A stretch of 64,000 nt of DNA, taken from positions 372,001-436,000 of the forward strand of contig CAVTCZ010000005.1 of the NCBI GenBank assembly GCA_963733395.1, read 5' to 3'. Each line of letters opens with the position of its first letter. Within the stretch, counting starts at the first letter, position 1. The notes under the pieces are model-generated. The model made no database searches and was not told where the DNA came from. It worked only from the letters and a program-made list of their open reading frames with translations. The translations under genes were made by a program, and so were the position numbers. Source of the DNA: JADKAV01 sp963733395. Its GTDB lineage: Bacteria > Actinomycetota > Actinomycetes > S36-B12 > UBA10799. Of the stretch, positions 27,465 through 38,670 are shown piece after piece.

Positions 27465-27940
27465 AGGTCCGCAGCGTCAGCCGGGTGTCCTCGGTGGTCT
27501 ACGCCGCGCTCACGTTGCTCGGGGTCGCAGCGGCGTCCGCGGCGAAGGGATACCTGGACACAACCAGTGAGTTCGCGTTCGTCGTCCTGGTTTCGGCGGC
27601 CGCGCTGGTGGTGGCGCACTTCTGGTCGACGGTGATGGCTCACCGGATGGTGACCGACGAGCCGCTGAGCCGACAGTGGTGGTGGCACGAGGTCGTGGTG
27701 AGTTCGGTCATGTTCGTCCCCGGCCTGCTGATGGCCGGCCTGGCGTGGCTCGCGTTCGCCGTGACCGAGGACTTCGAGACGTCGGTCACGTGGGCCATGC
27801 TCGGGTTGCTCGCAGGATTGTTCGGCTTCACCTGGGTCGCCGGTCTGAACGAACCGGGCAGCCGCTGGGCGCCGTTGTGGTGGGCACTCGGGACGACGGT
27901 GGTGGGTGGTTTGATGATCGTCTTCAAGTTGGTGGCCTGA
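27461..27940 (+). CDS. membrane protein of unknown function
   Basis: The 159-residue protein has four predicted membrane helices (about 10-30, 36-60, 80-100 and 107-128, with a further hydrophobic tail). I recognise no family. It is translationally coupled at both ends: its ATG overlaps the dehydrogenase stop and its TGA overlaps the nucS ATG. This places it in one operon with nucS, but gives no functional clue. Confidence 0.75.
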   Translation: MKVRSVSRVSSVVYAALTLLGVAAASAAKGYLDTTSEFAFVVLVSAAALVVAHFWSTVMAHRMVTDEPLSRQWWWHEVVVSSVMFVPGLLMAGLAWLAFAVTEDFETSVTWAMLGLLAGLFGFTWVAGLNEPGSRWAPLWWALGTTVVGGLMIVFKLVA

Positions 27941-28611
27941 TGCGGCTGGTCGTGGCCGAATGCCAGGTCGACTACATCGGCCGGCTCAGCGCTCACCTGC
28001 CGATGGCTCGACGGCTGCTGCTCGTCAAGGCCGACGGGTCGGTCTCGGTGCACGCGGACGACCGCGCGTACAAGCCCTTGAATTGGATGAGTCCGCCATG
28101 CACCCTGTCGGAGTCGCAGGAGGACGAGCACACGGTGTGGGAGGTGACCAACAAGGCCGGCGAGCGGTTGGTCATCAAGCTCGCGGCCATCGAGCACGAC
28201 TGGTCGGGCAGTCTGGGGCAGGATCCCGGGCTGGTCAAGGACGGTGTCGAGGCGCACCTGCAGGAACTGCTCGCCGAGCAGGTGGCCACGTTCGGCTCCG
28301 GCTGGACGCTGGTGCGCCGGGAGTACCCCACAGCCATCGGTCCGGTGGACCTGTTGTGCCGGGATGCCGAGGGGGCGGCAGTCGCCGTGGAGGTGAAGCG
28401 CCGGGGGGAGATCGACGGGGTGGAGCAGTTGACCCGCTATCTGGAGTTGCTCAACCGCGATCCGCTGCTGGCCCCGGTGACCGGCGTGTTCGCCGCCCAG
28501 GAGATCAAGCCGCAGGCGCGCACGCTGGCGCAGGACCGGGGGATCCGTTGCGTGGAGGTCGACTACGACCACCTGCGGGGCTACGACGATGTGGAAGCGC
28601 GGCTGTTCTGA
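27940..28611 (+). CDS. nucS: mismatch-specific endonuclease NucS/EndoMS
   Basis: NucS cuts both strands at mismatches and is the main non-canonical mismatch repair enzyme of actinobacteria lacking MutS/MutL. It acts with the beta clamp. The 223-residue protein starts at the ATG overlapping the previous stop ('MRLVVAECQVDYIGRL'). It has the N-terminal dimer domain and a C-terminal RecB-like nuclease domain with 'GPVDLLCRDAEG' and 'VAVEVKRRGEIDGVEQL' (D-ExK active site). The C-terminal clamp-binding tail seems to be the short 'DDVEARLF'. Confidence 0.95.
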   Translation: MRLVVAECQVDYIGRLSAHLPMARRLLLVKADGSVSVHADDRAYKPLNWMSPPCTLSESQEDEHTVWEVTNKAGERLVIKLAAIEHDWSGSLGQDPGLVKDGVEAHLQELLAEQVATFGSGWTLVRREYPTAIGPVDLLCRDAEGAAVAVEVKRRGEIDGVEQLTRYLELLNRDPLLAPVTGVFAAQEIKPQARTLAQDRGIRCVEVDYDHLRGYDDVEARLF

Positions 28612-28630
28612 CGGGTCACCACCGGGTGTT

Positions 28631-28719
28631 GTGACGAAGTTGCACGGACACGCCGATCAGCACCGGCGAGTGTGACGAAGTCGCAGCAACACGCCGGCGT
28701 GTCTCTGCGACTCCGTCAC
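28631..28719. repeat. palindromic element between nucS and the acetyltransferase gene
   Basis: A near-perfect palindrome spans 28672-28719: GTGACGAAGTCGCAG pairs with CTGCGACTCCGTCAC around the self-complementary centre ACACGCCGGCGTGT. Just upstream, 28631-28656 carries a half copy (GTGACGAAGTTGCACGGACACGCC). The genes on both sides end here, so it may act as a bidirectional terminator, although no T-tract exists. Confidence 0.85.
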
Positions 28720-28741
28720 AGTTGCCGCGCCGCTGCTCGCC

Positions 28742-29588
28742 CTACAGATCCACGGCCCAGTGCGTGAAGGAGCGCTCGACGGTCATGCCGAGCCGGGTGT
28801 AAGCCTCCAGGGCGCCGGCGTTGGAGTCCGTGGACAGGCGCACCGACCCGTAGCCGGCCGCAGCCGCACGCGACCGGGCGGCGTCGAGCAGTTGCCGGGC
28901 ATGCCCCTGGCCGCGGGCGTGCGCTGCCACGGCCAGTTTGTCCACCCAGATCTCGTCGGCCTCGATCAGGAACGCGGCCGCCACCGGTCGACCGTCCTCC
29001 CGGATGACCAACAAGTCGCAGGGCTGGAAACCGGGCCGGTCCACGGTGCCCGCACGCCACAGATCCCGGGTCACGGGCAACCGGTCGGCGTGCTCGCTGA
29101 AGGCCGACTCGAAGAGGTCGAGGACCTCGTCCACCTCCTGCGCAGTGGCTGGGGTAGCCGTGGACTCGGATTCGGCGGCCGGGATGCTCAGCACCCACGA
29201 CCGTGTAGCGGGGCGTGTAGCCGTGCGCGGCGAACCACGCGGCGACGTCGGTGCGGGCATCATCGATCGTCTGACCGATCCGGTCGGCTCCCAGGGCCTT
29301 GGCGCGCCAGGCCGACCACTTCAGCAGCCACTGCCCGATCCCCTGCCCGCGGGCGTCCGGTGCGACGTCGGCCCAGCGCTTGCGGGTGTCCCAGATCAGT
29401 CCCCACGCCACGATCCGGCCGTCCTGGACCACCACGCAGGCATCCCGGTCCCGGTCGGCCAGGGCCAGATCGGCCACCACGTCGGCCGTCTCCAGCATGA
29501 CCTCGCCGCTGTCGGCGAGTTCGCAGGCGTTGACCATCGCAACGACGCTCGCGATGTCGTCATCGGTCAGGGGTCGCGCGTGCCACAC
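28742..29588 (-). CDS. tandem GNAT-domain acetyltransferase, one frameshift
   Basis: The reconstructed 281-residue protein holds two GNAT folds. The first has an acetyl-CoA loop 'APDARGQGIGQWLLKWSAWR' and the second 'VAAHARGQGHARQLLDAARS' followed by 'LEAYTRLGMTVER'. Two-domain GNAT proteins of this size include mycothiol synthase, but the motifs are not specific enough to claim MshD. One extra G in the run at 29194-29196 shifts the frame between the domains. I use the GTG at 29588 ('VWHARPLTDDD'). Confidence 0.75.
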
Positions 29589-29629
29589 CCACCTATTGTC
29601 GCTGAAGCCCCCTTTGCCAGACTGAGGGC

Positions 29630-31303
29630 ATGGCTGAGAATACGGTGGCAATCGTCGGGGTGGGGACAGTTGGATCACAGGTCGCGCGCCTGGCCAAGGA
29701 GGCCGGCTGGACCGTGGTCGGCATCGAGAAGGACGAGGCGAGCGCCGCGGCGGCCGCCGAACGCACCGGGGTGGGGGTCGGGACCGCGCTCAAGGACGCC
29801 GAAGCCGCGGCCGTCATCATCGAATGCCTGCCGGAGAACCACGACGTCAAGCACGCGGTCTTCGCCGAACTGGGCGCGCTGGCCGCCGCCGACGCCGTCC
29901 TGGTCACGACGGCCACCGCGCTGTCGGTCACGGACCTTGCGCTGAGCACGGGTCGGCCCAACCGGGTGCTCGGCCTGGCCTTCCCGCACGACGCCGCCCG
30001 CACCCAGGTCGAGTTGGTGCGCCCCGACTTCGCCGACGCCGACGCTCTTGACGCGCTTCTGGCGTTCCTGGCGGCCATCGGCCGGGAGGCGACGGTGGTG
30101 CGCTCCAAGCCGGGTTACATCGCCGACGGGCTGCTCTTCGGATACCTGAACCACGCCGTCACCATGTACGAGGCCGGCTACGCCAGCCGGGACGACATCG
30201 ATGCGGCCATGCGCTTCGGTTGCGGCTACCCGATCGGCCCGCTGGCGCTGTTGGACAAGATCGGTCTCGACACGGCCTACGACGTGCTGGACGCGCTGTA
30301 CGCGAGCACCGGCCGTCGCCTGCATGCCCCGGCGCCGATCCTGAAACAACTGATCGCGGCTGGACACACCGGTGAGAAGGGCGGCCGTGGCTTCTACGAC
30401 TACTCCGGTGACACCGGCGGCGCGGACGACACCGCGGTGGCCGTTGATGTCCGCCCAGTGGCCAGTGTCGGCGTCGTCGGTACCGGCACCATGGCCTCGG
30501 GGATCGTCGAGGTGTTCGCCAAGAGCGGTTATGACGTGGTCTTCGTCGCCCGCAGCGACGAGAAGGTCGCGGGAGTGCGCGCGGCCGTCCAGAAGTCGCT
30601 GGACCGGGCGGTGAGCAAGGCCAAGATGACCGAGGAGGTCCGCGACGAGGTGCTGGCCCGGATCACCGGCGCCACCGACCGTGAAGCTCTGGCTGAGGTT
30701 GACCTGGTGGTCGAGGCGATCGTGGAGAGTCTCGACGTGAAGCTCGAGTTGTTCCGCGACCTCGACCGGATCTGCAAGCAGGGCGCCATCCTGGCCACGA
30801 CCACCTCCTCACTTCCGGTGGTCGAGATGGCCGCGGTCACGAGTCGGCCCCAGGACGTGGTGGGCATGCACTTCTTCAACCCCGCACCGATCATGAAGCT
30901 GGTCGAAGTGGTCAGCCCCGTGACCACCGGAGCGGACGTGACCGCCACAGTGGTCGACCTCTGCGCGAAGATCGGCAAGCATCCGGTGCAGTGCGGGGAC
31001 CGCGCCGGCTTCATCGTGAATGCGCTGCTCTTCCCGTACCTGAACGACGCCGTGCTGTTGCTGGAGTCGCACTACGCGACGGCCGACGAGATCGACACGG
31101 TGATGACCAAGGGGGCCGGGTTGCCGCTGGGGCCGTTCGCGTTGCTGGATGTCGTGGGCAACGACGTGTCGCTGGCGATCGAGCAGACGCTGCACTCGGA
31201 GTTCCGGCTGCCGGAGTTGGCGCCCGCCCGCTTGCTCGAGCAGATGGTCGAGGCCGGCTATCTGGGCCGCAAGACCCGCCGCGGGTTCCGCGCTTACGGC
31301 TGA
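29630..31303 (+). CDS. double-length 3-hydroxyacyl-CoA dehydrogenase (two tandem domains)
   Basis: The 557-residue protein is two complete dehydrogenase copies joined end to end. Copy one (1-262) has 'AIVGVGTVGSQVA' and ends 'GEKGGRGFYDYS'. Copy two (about 280-557) has 'GVVGTGTMASGIVE' and ends 'GRKTRRGFRAYG'. Copy two keeps the catalytic motif 'GMHFFNPAPIMKLVEVV'. Copy one has 'GLAFPHDAARTQVELV' instead, with the His displaced, so it may be catalytically changed. The family acts on 3-hydroxyacyl-CoA with NAD. It is a likely partner of the single-domain enzyme at 26619. Confidence 0.88.
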   Translation: MAENTVAIVGVGTVGSQVARLAKEAGWTVVGIEKDEASAAAAAERTGVGVGTALKDAEAAAVIIECLPENHDVKHAVFAELGALAAADAVLVTTATALSVTDLALSTGRPNRVLGLAFPHDAARTQVELVRPDFADADALDALLAFLAAIGREATVVRSKPGYIADGLLFGYLNHAVTMYEAGYASRDDIDAAMRFGCGYPIGPLALLDKIGLDTAYDVLDALYASTGRRLHAPAPILKQLIAAGHTGEKGGRGFYDYSGDTGGADDTAVAVDVRPVASVGVVGTGTMASGIVEVFAKSGYDVVFVARSDEKVAGVRAAVQKSLDRAVSKAKMTEEVRDEVLARITGATDREALAEVDLVVEAIVESLDVKLELFRDLDRICKQGAILATTTSSLPVVEMAAVTSRPQDVVGMHFFNPAPIMKLVEVVSPVTTGADVTATVVDLCAKIGKHPVQCGDRAGFIVNALLFPYLNDAVLLLESHYATADEIDTVMTKGAGLPLGPFALLDVVGNDVSLAIEQTLHSEFRLPELAPARLLEQMVEAGYLGRKTRRGFRAYG

Positions 31304-31313
31304 TCCGGCGTCC

Positions 31314-31328
31314 TACCCTGGGGGCATG
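31314..31328 (+). promoter_or_regulatory. leaderless promoter signature of the zinc-binding protein gene
   Basis: TACCCT (31314-31319), six bases (GGGGGC), ATG at 31326. It lies only 10 bases after the preceding stop, so the gene can be transcribed on its own. Confidence 0.5.
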
Positions 31329-31583
31329 GCCCGCCGCAACCGACGACGTACCGAAGACGTGCGGCCGTTGTCGGCCGGGTACGCCAGCCGGCGGCAGGAG
31401 GGCGACTTCGTGGTGCAGAACGTCTCGGGCGCGCAGGCCGGCAAGGCCTACATCTGCCCGGGCTGCAACCAGCGGATCGCTTCGGGGATGGCCCACGTGG
31501 TGGCCTGGCCCGCGCATCGCGGGGCCGAGGACCGCAGGCACTGGCACACGCCGTGTTGGTCGCGCGCCCGTCACTGGATGTGA
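31326..31583 (+). CDS. small zinc-ribbon-like protein conserved in actinobacteria
   Basis: This 85-residue basic protein has a likely metal site made of 'YICPGCNQ' and 'RRHWHTPCW'. It matches a small actinobacterial family often loosely labelled 'ATP/GTP-binding protein', although I see no P-loop. The function is unknown. The metal site is inferred from the Cys and His spacing. Its end overlaps the 3' end of the OsmC gene on the other strand by 13 bases. Confidence 0.75.
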   Translation: MARRNRRRTEDVRPLSAGYASRRQEGDFVVQNVSGAQAGKAYICPGCNQRIASGMAHVVAWPAHRGAEDRRHWHTPCWSRARHWM

Positions 31584-31978
31584 TTGCTCACCGGGGTCGG
31601 CAGTTCGACCGTGCGCCCGACGGTGCACAACCGGTCATGGGACCGTTGGGCCGCGGCCGGGAGCACCTGCCGGGCTGCGTCGCCGGCGTCCCCATCGGGG
31701 AAGGCGAGCCGGAAAGTGACGGTGATGTCCTCGAGGAGGTTCCCCTGCTGCGGGTCCTTCACCTTCTCGGCCGCCACCGAGATCTCGAAACCCTCCGGTT
31801 CGCAGCGCCGGGAGGTGATGTAGTCGACGTCCATCCCGGTGCAGCCGCCGAGCGCCACCAACAGCAACTCGACGGGGGAGAAGTCGTCCTCGCCCTCCCC
31901 GAACCGCAGTCGCGCGCCGGCTTCATTGGTGGCGGTGTAGTGGCCGAGGGATTCGCGGGTGATCGTGATGCGTGGCAT
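31571..31978 (-). CDS. OsmC-family protein
   Basis: OsmC/Ohr proteins are thiol-dependent peroxidases for organic hydroperoxides or related small enzymes. The 135-residue protein has the family core 'DDFSPVELLLVALGGCTGMD' with a conserved Cys, then a second segment rich in charged residues. The partner Cys may be in 'RLCTVGRTV'. The start at 31978 ('MPRITITRES') is chosen by homology to the family N-terminus. ATGs at 31987 and 31990 are alternatives. Confidence 0.85.
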   Translation of the reverse strand: MPRITITRESLGHYTATNEAGARLRFGEGEDDFSPVELLLVALGGCTGMDVDYITSRRCEPEGFEISVAAEKVKDPQQGNLLEDITVTFRLAFPDGDAGDAARQVLPAAAQRSHDRLCTVGRTVELPTPVSNHIQ

Positions 31979-32198
31979 GGGATACATCATGGTCCGCGGC
32001 CGGGGCGGGTGGCCGGGGGTGCACGGCGCTCCGGCACCCCGGAATCCGCAGGCGGGCAGCGGCCGAGGGTGATCCGCGACCTCGCCCCGACAACCGCCCG
32101 TTTCCTCCGGAGTTGACGCTTCGTGACCATACGTGCCAGGACGCGCTTCGGGCGACCGCGGCCGCGTAGCCTTTCTAGCGTTTTGATGGGAGGCGGCT

Positions 32199-33188
32199 TT
32201 GATCGAAGAGGTGTACCGCACCATTCTTGAGCAGATGGAGGACGGGGTCTACTTCGTCGATCGGGACCGGCGGATCACGTACTGGAACGCCGGGGCCGAG
32301 CGGATCACCGGGTACTCGGCCGACGATGTGCTTCTGCACTCCTGCTCCGAGGGCATCCTGCGCCACGTCAGCGAGGGTGGGTATCAGCTGTGCCTGCACG
32401 GTTGTCCGCTCTCGGGGGTCATGAAGGACGGCAAGGCCCGGGAGGCGCAGGTCTATCTCCACCACAAGCAGGGCCATCGTGTCCCGGTGTCGGTGAAGGG
32501 CAGCCCGATCCGCGACGAGGGCGGCAACATCATCGGATCCGTGGAGGTGTTCCACCGGCGGCCCTCAACGCGGTTCGCGCAGGTGTCCGAGCGGGAACGC
32601 CAGGAGGACGCCTACGTCGATCCCCTGACCGACCTGGGGAACCGCCGGTTCGGGGAGGGGCACTTGGAGCCGCTCGTCGCCGCCGTCGGCGCCGGTGCCG
32701 CCACTTTGGGCCTGGTGTTCATCGACGTCGACCACTTCAAGCAGGTCAACGACACTTACGGGCACAAGGTGGGCGACGCGGTGCTTCGGATGGTGGGCCA
32801 GACCCTGGCCAACGCACTGCGCAACACCGACTGGCCGGTGCGCTGGGGCGGTGAGGAGTTCCTGACGATCCTGCCCGGCGTGACCGAAGCGGGGCTGGCG
32901 GTGACCGCGGAGCGGTTGCGCATGCTCGTGGAGCACTCGTGGTTGCAGATGGCCGACGAACAGGTCCGCGTCACCATCTCGGCCGGGGCGGTGATGCTGC
33001 GCCCGGGGGAGACCGCCGAAGACGCGCTGGACCGTGCCGACAAGTTGATGTACCGGAGCAAGGCCGGCGGCCGCAACGTGGTGACCACGGAGGACGGGCC
33101 GTTGCAGCGCAGCGGGCAGATGCCGCTGGTGGGTACCGCCCGGCCATGGGAGATGGTGGATCCGGAGGTCGATCGGCGGTCTTCGTGA
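32199..33188 (+). CDS. PAS-domain diguanylate cyclase
   Basis: The 329-residue soluble protein joins an N-terminal PAS sensor (about 3-125, 'GVYFVDRDRRITYWNAGAER') to a GGDEF domain (about 140-300). The active site is 'RWGGEEFLTI' (GGEEF, a functional variant), and the product-inhibition site RxxD (RNTD) lies exactly five residues before it. It should make cyclic di-GMP and be feedback-inhibited. The PAS domain carries three Cys in 'HSCSEG' and 'QLCLHGCPLSG', possibly a redox or metal site. The TTG start follows a GGGAGG ribosome site. A TAGCCT box (32167-32172) may be the -10. Confidence 0.92.
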   Translation: MIEEVYRTILEQMEDGVYFVDRDRRITYWNAGAERITGYSADDVLLHSCSEGILRHVSEGGYQLCLHGCPLSGVMKDGKAREAQVYLHHKQGHRVPVSVKGSPIRDEGGNIIGSVEVFHRRPSTRFAQVSERERQEDAYVDPLTDLGNRRFGEGHLEPLVAAVGAGAATLGLVFIDVDHFKQVNDTYGHKVGDAVLRMVGQTLANALRNTDWPVRWGGEEFLTILPGVTEAGLAVTAERLRMLVEHSWLQMADEQVRVTISAGAVMLRPGETAEDALDRADKLMYRSKAGGRNVVTTEDGPLQRSGQMPLVGTARPWEMVDPEVDRRSS

Positions 33189-33204
33189 CCGCCCCCCGGC
33201 GGAG

Positions 33205-33219
33205 TACGTTGGAGGTATG
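33205..33219 (+). promoter_or_regulatory. promoter/start signature of the ABC exporter operon
   Basis: TACGTT (33205-33210) is followed after GGAGGT by ATG 33217. The hexamer fits a leaderless -10, but the spacer is also a ribosome-site sequence, so either mode is possible. Confidence 0.4.
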
Positions 33220-34113
33220 ACGCCGGTCATCGACATGCGAGCCGTGGTCAAGCGGTTCGGAAGCACCGTGGCACTCGATGGACTCGATCTGCAGGTGGCG
33301 CCCGGTGAGGTGCATGCGTTCCTGGGCCCGAACGGGGCCGGCAAGACGACGACCCTGCGCATCCTGCTCGGATTGCTGCGCATCGACAGTGGCAGCATCA
33401 CGCTGTTGGGCGGGGATCCGTGGTCGGGCGCGGTCGAACTGCACAAGAAGCTCGCGTATGTGCCGGGGGAGGTGAACCTCTGGCCGCAGTTGACCGGTGG
33501 CGAGGTGATCGATCTGCTCGGCCGTTTGCACGGTGGGCTCGACCCGCAGCGCCGGGAGCGCTACCTCGAGATGTTCGAACTGGACCCGACCAAGAAGGCG
33601 CGGGCGTACTCCAAAGGGAACCGGCAGAAGGTGGCCCTGATCTCGGCCCTGGCAACGGATGTGCCGTTGCTGTTGCTGGACGAACCCACCTCGGGGCTCG
33701 ATCCGCTGATGGACGCCCGATTCCGCGAGTGTGTGCACGAGTTCCGGGACAACGGTGGCACGGTCCTGCTGAGCAGCCACATCCTCAGCGAGGCCGAGGC
33801 GTTGTCCGACCGGGTGACCATCATCCGCAACGGCAAGTCGATGGAAAGTGGCACCCTGCAGCAACTGCGGCACCTTTCCCGCACCAAGATCGTCGCCGCG
33901 GTGGACGCCGTCCCCGCCGGACTCGCCGACATCCCCGGGGTGTTCGACGTGGTCGGCGACGGCGGGCGGGTGACGTGCGAAGTGGATGACGTGGGCCTGG
34001 GCCCGCTGACGGCGGCCCTGTCCGCTGCTGGCCTGCATTCCCTGACCAGCCAGCAGCCCACGTTGGAGGAGGTCTTCCTGAAGCACTACCGGGGCGGACC
34101 CTCCGATGTCTGA
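33217..34113 (+). CDS. ABC exporter ATP-binding protein
   Basis: This nucleotide-binding subunit (298 residues) drives an ABC-2 type exporter. It has Walker A 'GPNGAGKTTTLRI', a signature loop in the degenerate form 'YSKGNRQKVALISAL', Walker B 'LLLLDEPTSGLDPLM' and the switch His in 'LLSSHILSEAEAL'. The C-terminal 90 residues are the extra domain seen in DrrA-like drug and lipid exporters. The stop overlaps the permease ATG (34106-34113). Confidence 0.93.
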   Translation: MTPVIDMRAVVKRFGSTVALDGLDLQVAPGEVHAFLGPNGAGKTTTLRILLGLLRIDSGSITLLGGDPWSGAVELHKKLAYVPGEVNLWPQLTGGEVIDLLGRLHGGLDPQRRERYLEMFELDPTKKARAYSKGNRQKVALISALATDVPLLLLDEPTSGLDPLMDARFRECVHEFRDNGGTVLLSSHILSEAEALSDRVTIIRNGKSMESGTLQQLRHLSRTKIVAAVDAVPAGLADIPGVFDVVGDGGRVTCEVDDVGLGPLTAALSAAGLHSLTSQQPTLEEVFLKHYRGGPSDV

Positions 34114-35692
34114 CCTGTTCGCCGGCACCGGCCCGCTCACGCGATTGGCGTTGCGGCGTGATCGTTTCCTGCTGCCCGCGTGGATCGTGGGTTTCGCAGC
34201 CATGGCCGGGATGTCCGCAGGCGCCACGGTGGGGCTGTACCCCGACGAGTCCCAGCGGGTCGCGGCAGCCGAGGCGGTCAACTCCGCGAGCGCCCTCGTG
34301 GCCCTGTACGGCCCGATCTACGACCCCACGTCACTGGGTTCGCTCTCCCTGTTCAAACTGACCGTGTTCGGCGCGGCGCTGGCCGCCGTGCTCATGGTGT
34401 TCGTCGTGATCCGGCACACCCGTGCGGATGAGGAATCGGGCCGGTTGGAACTCATGGCCGCCGGACTGCTCGGTAGGTACGCGCCGTTGGCGGCGGCGTT
34501 GATCGTCGCGGTCGGCGCCAGTCTGGCGCTGGCTGTGCTCAGCGCCGTCACCCTCATCGCCACGGGGCTCGCGGTCGGGGGGTCCTTCGCATTCGGATTC
34601 GGCTGGGGGGTGACGGGAATCGCGTTCGCTGCGGTTGCCGCCGTCTGCGCCCAACTGACCACCGGAGCGCGGGCCGCCCGCGGACTGGCGCTGCTCCTGA
34701 TCGCTCTTGCCTACGCGGTCCGCGCTGTCGCCGACCTGTCCGAGGGCACCTGGCTGTCATGGCTCTCGCCGATCGGCTGGGTGCAGCAGGTGCGTGCCTA
34801 TGCCGGAGACCGGTGGTGGGTGCTGCTGCTGCCGCTGCTGCTGGCCGCGGTGTTGGCGCCGGTGGCGTTCTGGTTGCGTGGCCGCCGGGATGTGGGGGCC
34901 GGGATGATCACCGATCGACCGGGTCCCGCGCACGGGGACCTCTCAGGGGTGTTCGGGCTCGCCTGGCGGTTGCAGCGCGGGGTGCTGGTGGCGTGGTGCT
35001 GCGGCGTCGTGCTGTTCGGCCTGCTGCTCGGGTCGATCTCCGATTCGGTCACCGGGTTCCTGGACTCCCCGCAGGCCGCGGAGTTCCTCGAGAAACTGGG
35101 CGGCACGGCGGCACTGGCCGATGCGTTCCTGGCCACGGAGTTGAGCTTCGGCGGCATCATCGTGGCCGCCTACGGGATCTCTGCGGCCTCCCGGCTGCAC
35201 AGCGAGGAGGTCGAAGGGCACGCAGAGGTGTTGCTCTCGGCGCCGGTGGCGCGGGTGCGCTGGGCTGCCAGTCACACGGTCATCGCACTGATCGGGGTCG
35301 CGGTCATCCTGGCTCTGTTCGGCCTGTCCATGGGCATCGGGAATGCCCTGGCCCTCGGGGATACCGGACGCTTCGGCTCCCTGCTCGCTGCGGCCGTGGC
35401 CCGGGTACCTGCCGCATGGGTGCTCACGGGAGTGGTCCTCGTTCTCTTCGGCTGGCTGCCGCGCTGGGTGCAGATGGTGTGGGGGATCTTCGTCCTGGCC
35501 TTCGCCATCGGGGAGTTCGGGCCGCTGTGGAACGCGCCGCAATGGCTCATGAACGTGTCTCCGTTCGTGCACTCGCCGAGGCTTCCCGGGGTGGATGCCT
35601 CTGTCGCCGCCCTGGTGCCACTCACGCTGGTGGCGCTGGCACTCGTCGCCTTCGGCTTGATCGGGTGGCGCCGCCGGGACGTGCAGGGCTGA
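34106..35692 (+). CDS. ABC exporter permease, polyketide/antibiotic exporter type
   Basis: The 528-residue protein has about twelve hydrophobic segments, twice the usual six of ABC-2 permeases. It matches the long 'exporter of polyketide antibiotics' permeases of actinobacteria. A loop of charged residues near 255-280 separates the two halves. It pairs with the ATPase encoded just upstream. The substrate is not predictable. No biosynthetic genes are adjacent. The gene is followed by palindromic array B. Confidence 0.88.
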   Translation: MSDLFAGTGPLTRLALRRDRFLLPAWIVGFAAMAGMSAGATVGLYPDESQRVAAAEAVNSASALVALYGPIYDPTSLGSLSLFKLTVFGAALAAVLMVFVVIRHTRADEESGRLELMAAGLLGRYAPLAAALIVAVGASLALAVLSAVTLIATGLAVGGSFAFGFGWGVTGIAFAAVAAVCAQLTTGARAARGLALLLIALAYAVRAVADLSEGTWLSWLSPIGWVQQVRAYAGDRWWVLLLPLLLAAVLAPVAFWLRGRRDVGAGMITDRPGPAHGDLSGVFGLAWRLQRGVLVAWCCGVVLFGLLLGSISDSVTGFLDSPQAAEFLEKLGGTAALADAFLATELSFGGIIVAAYGISAASRLHSEEVEGHAEVLLSAPVARVRWAASHTVIALIGVAVILALFGLSMGIGNALALGDTGRFGSLLAAAVARVPAAWVLTGVVLVLFGWLPRWVQMVWGIFVLAFAIGEFGPLWNAPQWLMNVSPFVHSPRLPGVDASVAALVPLTLVALALVAFGLIGWRRRDVQG

Positions 35693-35744
35693 CAGCGGGG
35701 CTGCTGGGGTTGGCCGCGGGGTGGGTCAAAGGGTGGCCAGGCCG

Positions 35745-35976
35745 GCAGATTGCGTGCAAGGCAACGCAGGTGCATGCTGCGCAATCTGCCTGGTGCGGGG
35801 CTGTGGGGGTGGGCTCGCTCGGGGTTGGTCACAGGCCGGCAGATTGCGTGCGAGGCAACGTAGGTGCGTGCTGCGCAATCTGCCTGGTGCGGGGCTGTGG
35901 GGGTGGGCTCGCTGGGGTTGGTCACAGGCCGGCAGATTGCGTGCGAGGCAACCCAGGTGCGTGCTGCGCAATCTGC
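35745..35976. repeat. array B: three 93-94-base tandem units with the same 45-base palindrome as array A
   Basis: Palindromes at 35745-35789, 35839-35883 and 35932-35976 start 94 and 93 bases apart. Each is 45 bases, begins GCAGATTGCG and ends CGCAATCTGC, with a middle like GAGGCAACGTAGGTGCGTG. The 48-base linkers (G-rich, GGGGCTGTGGGGGTGGGC) differ from those in array A. The array fills the space between the convergent ABC permease and UvrA-paralogue genes. Confidence 0.95.
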
Positions 35977-36044
35977 CTGGCGGGGGGTGGGGGGGTGCCC
36001 CGTGGAGGGCGGATGCGTGTGACGGGCGCTGCCCACGGACCCGG

Positions 36045-38425
<2,381 letters not shown>

Positions 38426-38471
38426 GAGGTCTCCATCCGGCGTAGCGCGTGGCCTGTCTGCGCCAACGCTA

Positions 38472-38670
38472 GTGTCGCGCGTCACTGTTGCCGTGACAGG
38501 CTGCCGCCGCGGGCGGTCTCTGTGACGAGTTGCGCGCCTGTCCAGCCGGTTTGTCACGAAGGTGCGCAGTCGAACCGCCCGGCAGCCCGCAACGTCGTGA
38601 CGAACCGCCCTGCGGACCCCACAACATCGTCACAAACGCCCCGTGCCGGCCTGAGGAGTCCGCCACCGGC
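38472..38670 (-). repeat. ~200-base dispersed palindromic element, copy 1
   Basis: On the minus strand this segment matches 62612-62816 (plus strand) almost base for base over its whole length, with scattered substitutions and a few indels. It contains four copies of a half-site like TTTGTGACGANGTTG arranged as nested inverted pairs. It lies between the divergent starts of the UvrA paralogue and an alpha/beta-hydrolase gene. Confidence 0.92.

Noticed and set aside
35745..35976. Intrinsic terminator for the ABC permease gene
   Set aside because: The palindromes lack T-tracts on either strand and are repeated three times. Termination is possible but not shown, so they are listed as repeats.
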